Made by a program: the position numbers and the translations under genes | Shown here: positions 33,667 to 35,871 of the stretch, piece by piece | Position numbering within the stretch: the stretch's first letter is position 1 | Layout: every line of letters begins with the position of its first letter | Assembly: GCA_017412405.1 (NCBI GenBank) | Contig: JAFPYB010000070.1 | Span: 1 to 35,871 of the forward strand | Length of the DNA stretch: 35,871 bases | Reading direction: 5' to 3' | Source of the DNA: Treponema sp. | Lineage (GTDB): Bacteria; Spirochaetota; Spirochaetia; Treponematales; Treponemataceae | The notes under the pieces: model-generated | What the model was told of the DNA's origin: nothing | What the model saw: only the letters and a program-made list of their open reading frames with translations | Database searches by the model: none

Positions 33667-33672
33667 AGTATA
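33667..33672 (-). promoter_or_regulatory. -10 box of the YihY-like gene, predicted leaderless
   Basis: TATACT on the minus strand ends 7 bases before the ATG at 33659. No Shine-Dalgarno sequence; -35 weak. Confidence 0.45.
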
Positions 33673-33786
33673 CAGTAGATTTTTGAAAAGGAACACTGCG
33701 CCACGGTGAAGCGACAATTTCGGCAGAAACGCATTTTGATTGTTCCGGTCGTCGGGAGTCGCCTTTGTGAAAAAAGGTCATTTCAA

Positions 33787-33825
33787 CTGGAGCGTAGCGG
33801 AATGGAAAAATCCCGCCAGACGGTG
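33787..33825 (+). repeat. Dispersed repeat, copy B
   Basis: CTGGAGCGTAGCGGAATGG followed by an AAAAATCCCGCC segment, in the 223-base gap between nrdD and the YihY-like gene. Related to copy A at 1111-1150 in opposite orientation. The rest of this gap holds no gene. Confidence 0.5.
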
Positions 33826-33850
33826 AACCACTCTTCCGCATGGACGGACT

Positions 33851-33890
33851 ATATTTATCCGCCACAGCGGAAGGCGGTTTCCTTAAATAT
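33851..33890 (-). terminator. Hairpin across the nrdD stop codon
   Basis: On the minus strand ATATTTA pairs with TAAATAT, and CCGCC with GGCGG inside it, across a 9-base loop. The outer left arm contains the last nrdD codon and part of the TAA stop. No T-run follows, so it may be a stability element more than a terminator. Confidence 0.4.
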
Positions 33891-35871
33891 GCAGCACCCG
33901 GTCGCGGATTTCCTGCGTGCGCCCCTGGTTCCAGTACTGAGTCCCGATGTAGCCGCAGGTGCGCCGCGCAACGTTCATCGTGGTCTGGTCTTTGTTGCCG
34001 CACTGTGGACACTGCCACACCAGCTTGTTGTCGCCATCGGTCACAATGCGGATTTCACCAGTGTAGCCGCACTTTTGGCAGCAATCCGATTTTGTGTTCA
34101 GCTCCGCGTACATGATGTTCTCGTAAATGTGCTTCAAAATCGCCATGACAGCCGGAATGTTGTTCTCCATGTTCGGCACTTCCACATAGCTCACGGCTCC
34201 GCCCGGGGAAAGTTCCTGGAACTGGCTCTCAAAAGTGAGCTTGGTGAATGCGTCGATTTGCTCCGACACATGAACGTGGTACGAGTTTGTGATATAGTTC
34301 TTGTCCGTCACGCCCTCAATCTCGCCGAACCGTTTCTTGAGGCACTTGGCGAATTTGTACGTCGTGGACTCAAGAGGCGTTCCGTAGAGTGAAAAATCGA
34401 TGTTGTGCATTTTCTTCCACTCGGCGCACTTTTCGTTCATCTTCTTCATCACGTCGATTGCAAACGGAGTCGCGTCGGGGTTGGTGTGGCTCTTTCCCGT
34501 CATGTAGCGCACACACTCGCAAAGCCCCGCGTAGCCGAGAGAAATCGTGGAATAGCCGTTGAAAAGGAGCTTGTCTATTGTCTCGCCCTTTTCAAGCCTC
34601 GCCAATGCACCGTTCTGCCACAAAATCGGCGCAACGTCGCTGGGAGTGCCCAAAAGCCGCTCGTGCCGTCTCAGCAATGCACGGTGGCACAATTCAAGCC
34701 GCTCGTCAAAAATCCGCCAGAACTCGTCCATGTCGCCGCCGGAAGAACACGCCACATCAACAAGGTTGATTGTGACGACACCCTGATTGAATCTTCCATA
34801 ATACTTGTGTTTTCCAGGCTCGTAGTTGCCAGCCTTTGCCACGTTCCCAAGACCCGCGCCGGTGAACCGGTCGGGCGTAAGGAAGGAGCGACAGCCCATG
34901 CAAGTGTAAACGTCGCCTTTCAGCTCGCGCATCTTCTTTTCAGAGATGTAGTCCGGGACAAGCCGACGCGCGGTGCATTTTGCCGCAAGCTCGGTCAAGT
35001 AGTAGTACGGAGAGCCTTCGTCCACGTTGTCGTCCTCAAGGACATAAATGAGCTTGGGGAACGCCGGCGTAACCCAGAATCCCGCCTCATTCTTTACGCC
35101 CTGATAACGCTGCTTGAGGACTTCTTCGATTATCATGGCCAGGTCTTTTTTCTCCTGCGCGTTCCGTGCCTCGTTCAAATACATGAACACGGTGACAAAA
35201 GGAGCCTGACCGTTGGTGGTCATGAGCGTGACAACCTGATACTGAATCGTCTGAACGCCGCGCTTGATTTCGTCGCGGAGACGCATATCCACAATGGCTT
35301 TTTTCTGTTCTTCCGTGTACTCGCCCGCCCGCGACTCCACCTCGCGGATTTCCTTGAGGAATTTCTGGCGGCTCACCTCCACGAAAGGGGCAAGATGCGT
35401 AAGGGAAACACTCTGGCCTCCATACTGGCTCGAAGCCACCTGGGCAATGATTTGCGTTGCAATGTTGCACGCCGTTGAGAACGAGTGCGGCTTGTCGATT
35501 TTTGTGCCGGAAATGACCGTGCCGTTCTGGAGCATATCCTCCAAATTCACAAGGTCGCAATTGTGCATGTGCTGGGCAAAATAGTCCGAGTCATGGAAAT
35601 GGATGATTCCATCATTGTGGGCCTGCACAATGTCCTCGTCAAGCAAAAACCTCTTGGTGATGTCCTTGGACACCTCGCCCGCCATATAGTCGCGCTGAAC
35701 CGACACGACAGTAGGATTCTTGTTTGAATTCTCCTGCTTGACTTCCTCATTGTTGCATTCAAGCAGGGACATAATCTGGCTGTCAGTGGAATTCGCCTTT
35801 CTGAGCAACTCGTGCTGGTATCTGTATGTAATGTATTTTTTTGCTATTGCAAAAGCCGATTCTTCCATGAT
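33883..35871 (-). CDS. nrdD: Anaerobic ribonucleoside-triphosphate reductase, 5' end beyond the window
   Basis: Class III, glycyl-radical reductase that makes dNTPs without oxygen. The frame runs off the window edge, and the first visible residues (AFAIAKKYITYRYQHELLR) look like the end of an ATP-cone regulatory domain, so roughly 80-100 residues are missing. The body shows the family's HFHDSDYFAQHMHNCDLVNL and GYAGLCEC. Near the end lie two CxxC pairs (CQKC, CPQC) for zinc, then RRTCGYIG, whose Gly (22 residues before the C-terminus) carries the radical, and GRTQEI. The enzyme needs the activase NrdG; no nrdG lies downstream in this window. It indicates anaerobic growth. Confidence 0.95.
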   Translation of the reverse strand: MMEESAFAIAKKYITYRYQHELLRKANSTDSQIMSLLECNNEEVKQENSNKNPTVVSVQRDYMAGEVSKDITKRFLLDEDIVQAHNDGIIHFHDSDYFAQHMHNCDLVNLEDMLQNGTVISGTKIDKPHSFSTACNIATQIIAQVASSQYGGQSVSLTHLAPFVEVSRQKFLKEIREVESRAGEYTEEQKKAIVDMRLRDEIKRGVQTIQYQVVTLMTTNGQAPFVTVFMYLNEARNAQEKKDLAMIIEEVLKQRYQGVKNEAGFWVTPAFPKLIYVLEDDNVDEGSPYYYLTELAAKCTARRLVPDYISEKKMRELKGDVYTCMGCRSFLTPDRFTGAGLGNVAKAGNYEPGKHKYYGRFNQGVVTINLVDVACSSGGDMDEFWRIFDERLELCHRALLRRHERLLGTPSDVAPILWQNGALARLEKGETIDKLLFNGYSTISLGYAGLCECVRYMTGKSHTNPDATPFAIDVMKKMNEKCAEWKKMHNIDFSLYGTPLESTTYKFAKCLKKRFGEIEGVTDKNYITNSYHVHVSEQIDAFTKLTFESQFQELSPGGAVSYVEVPNMENNIPAVMAILKHIYENIMYAELNTKSDCCQKCGYTGEIRIVTDGDNKLVWQCPQCGNKDQTTMNVARRTCGYIGTQYWNQGRTQEIRDRVLHI

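Noticed and set aside
34405-35478. Long plus-strand frame opposite nrdD
   Set aside because: The nrdD reading has zinc, radical-site and active-site motifs, while this frame shows no motif and no start signals.
1-35871. Mobile elements, prophage or CRISPR arrays
   Set aside because: I found no transposase, integrase, phage structural gene, or regularly spaced short direct repeats with unique spacers; the only tandem repeat is the 72-bp one without spacers.

Overview
The window most likely comes from a host-associated Treponema-like spirochaete (moderate confidence; the genus is inferred, not shown by a marker gene). Pointers are the pectate lyase lipoprotein, the HExxH lipoprotein, the RecB-like nuclease pair, the TAXI/DUF1850 TRAP remnant and a base composition near 50% GC. 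I see no phage, transposase, CRISPR array or defence island. It reads as chromosomal core sequence with some decaying genes.

Layout. 1-2.7 kb: the end of a Ser/Thr-rich surface-type protein, a broken TAXI TRAP transporter (internally deleted receptor, DUF1850 protein, no permease) and cytidine deaminase (cdd). 2.8-9.6 kb: asnS, a 72-bp tandem repeat, fumC, then ptsI followed by a membrane GGDEF protein. 9.7-11.7 kb: secreted pectate lyase and an 80-residue fusion of anti-anti-sigma and anti-sigma-kinase fragments. 11.6-16 kb (minus): a PcrA/UvrD helicase, an unrecognised protein and a membrane acyltransferase. 16-16.2 kb: tRNA-Val(UAC) and tRNA-Pro(UGG). 16.3-19.1 kb: an HExxH lipoprotein and a SPOR-domain protein. 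19.1-27.6 kb (minus): ribH and ribBA, then a 2245-residue protein that joins AddB-like and AddA-like halves in one chain. 27.8-32.3 kb: a secreted esterase, an orphan adenine/cytosine-N methyltransferase, and a Zn/Cd efflux ATPase behind its ArsR/SmtB repressor with a clear operator. 32.3-35.9 kb (minus): a YihY-type membrane protein with a C-terminal cyclic-nucleotide-binding-like domain, then most of nrdD, cut by the window edge.

How the genes fit together. Housekeeping functions dominate: translation, fumarate metabolism, PTS phosphotransfer, riboflavin, DNA repair and anaerobic dNTP synthesis. Two secreted enzymes (pectate lyase, esterase) suit growth on plant polysaccharide, and nrdD indicates anaerobic growth.

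Most interesting signals. (1) The single-chain AddB-AddA fusion. (2) Seven genes without a Shine-Dalgarno sequence have a -10 box ending only 6-9 bases before the start codon, which predicts leaderless or nearly leaderless mRNAs. (3) Three independent relics of deletion lie in the first 12 kb: the TAXI receptor, a cdd fragment that now sits at the fumC promoter, and the STAS-kinase chimera. (4) A YihY-like protein carries a cyclic-nucleotide-like domain that has lost its phosphate-binding arginine.
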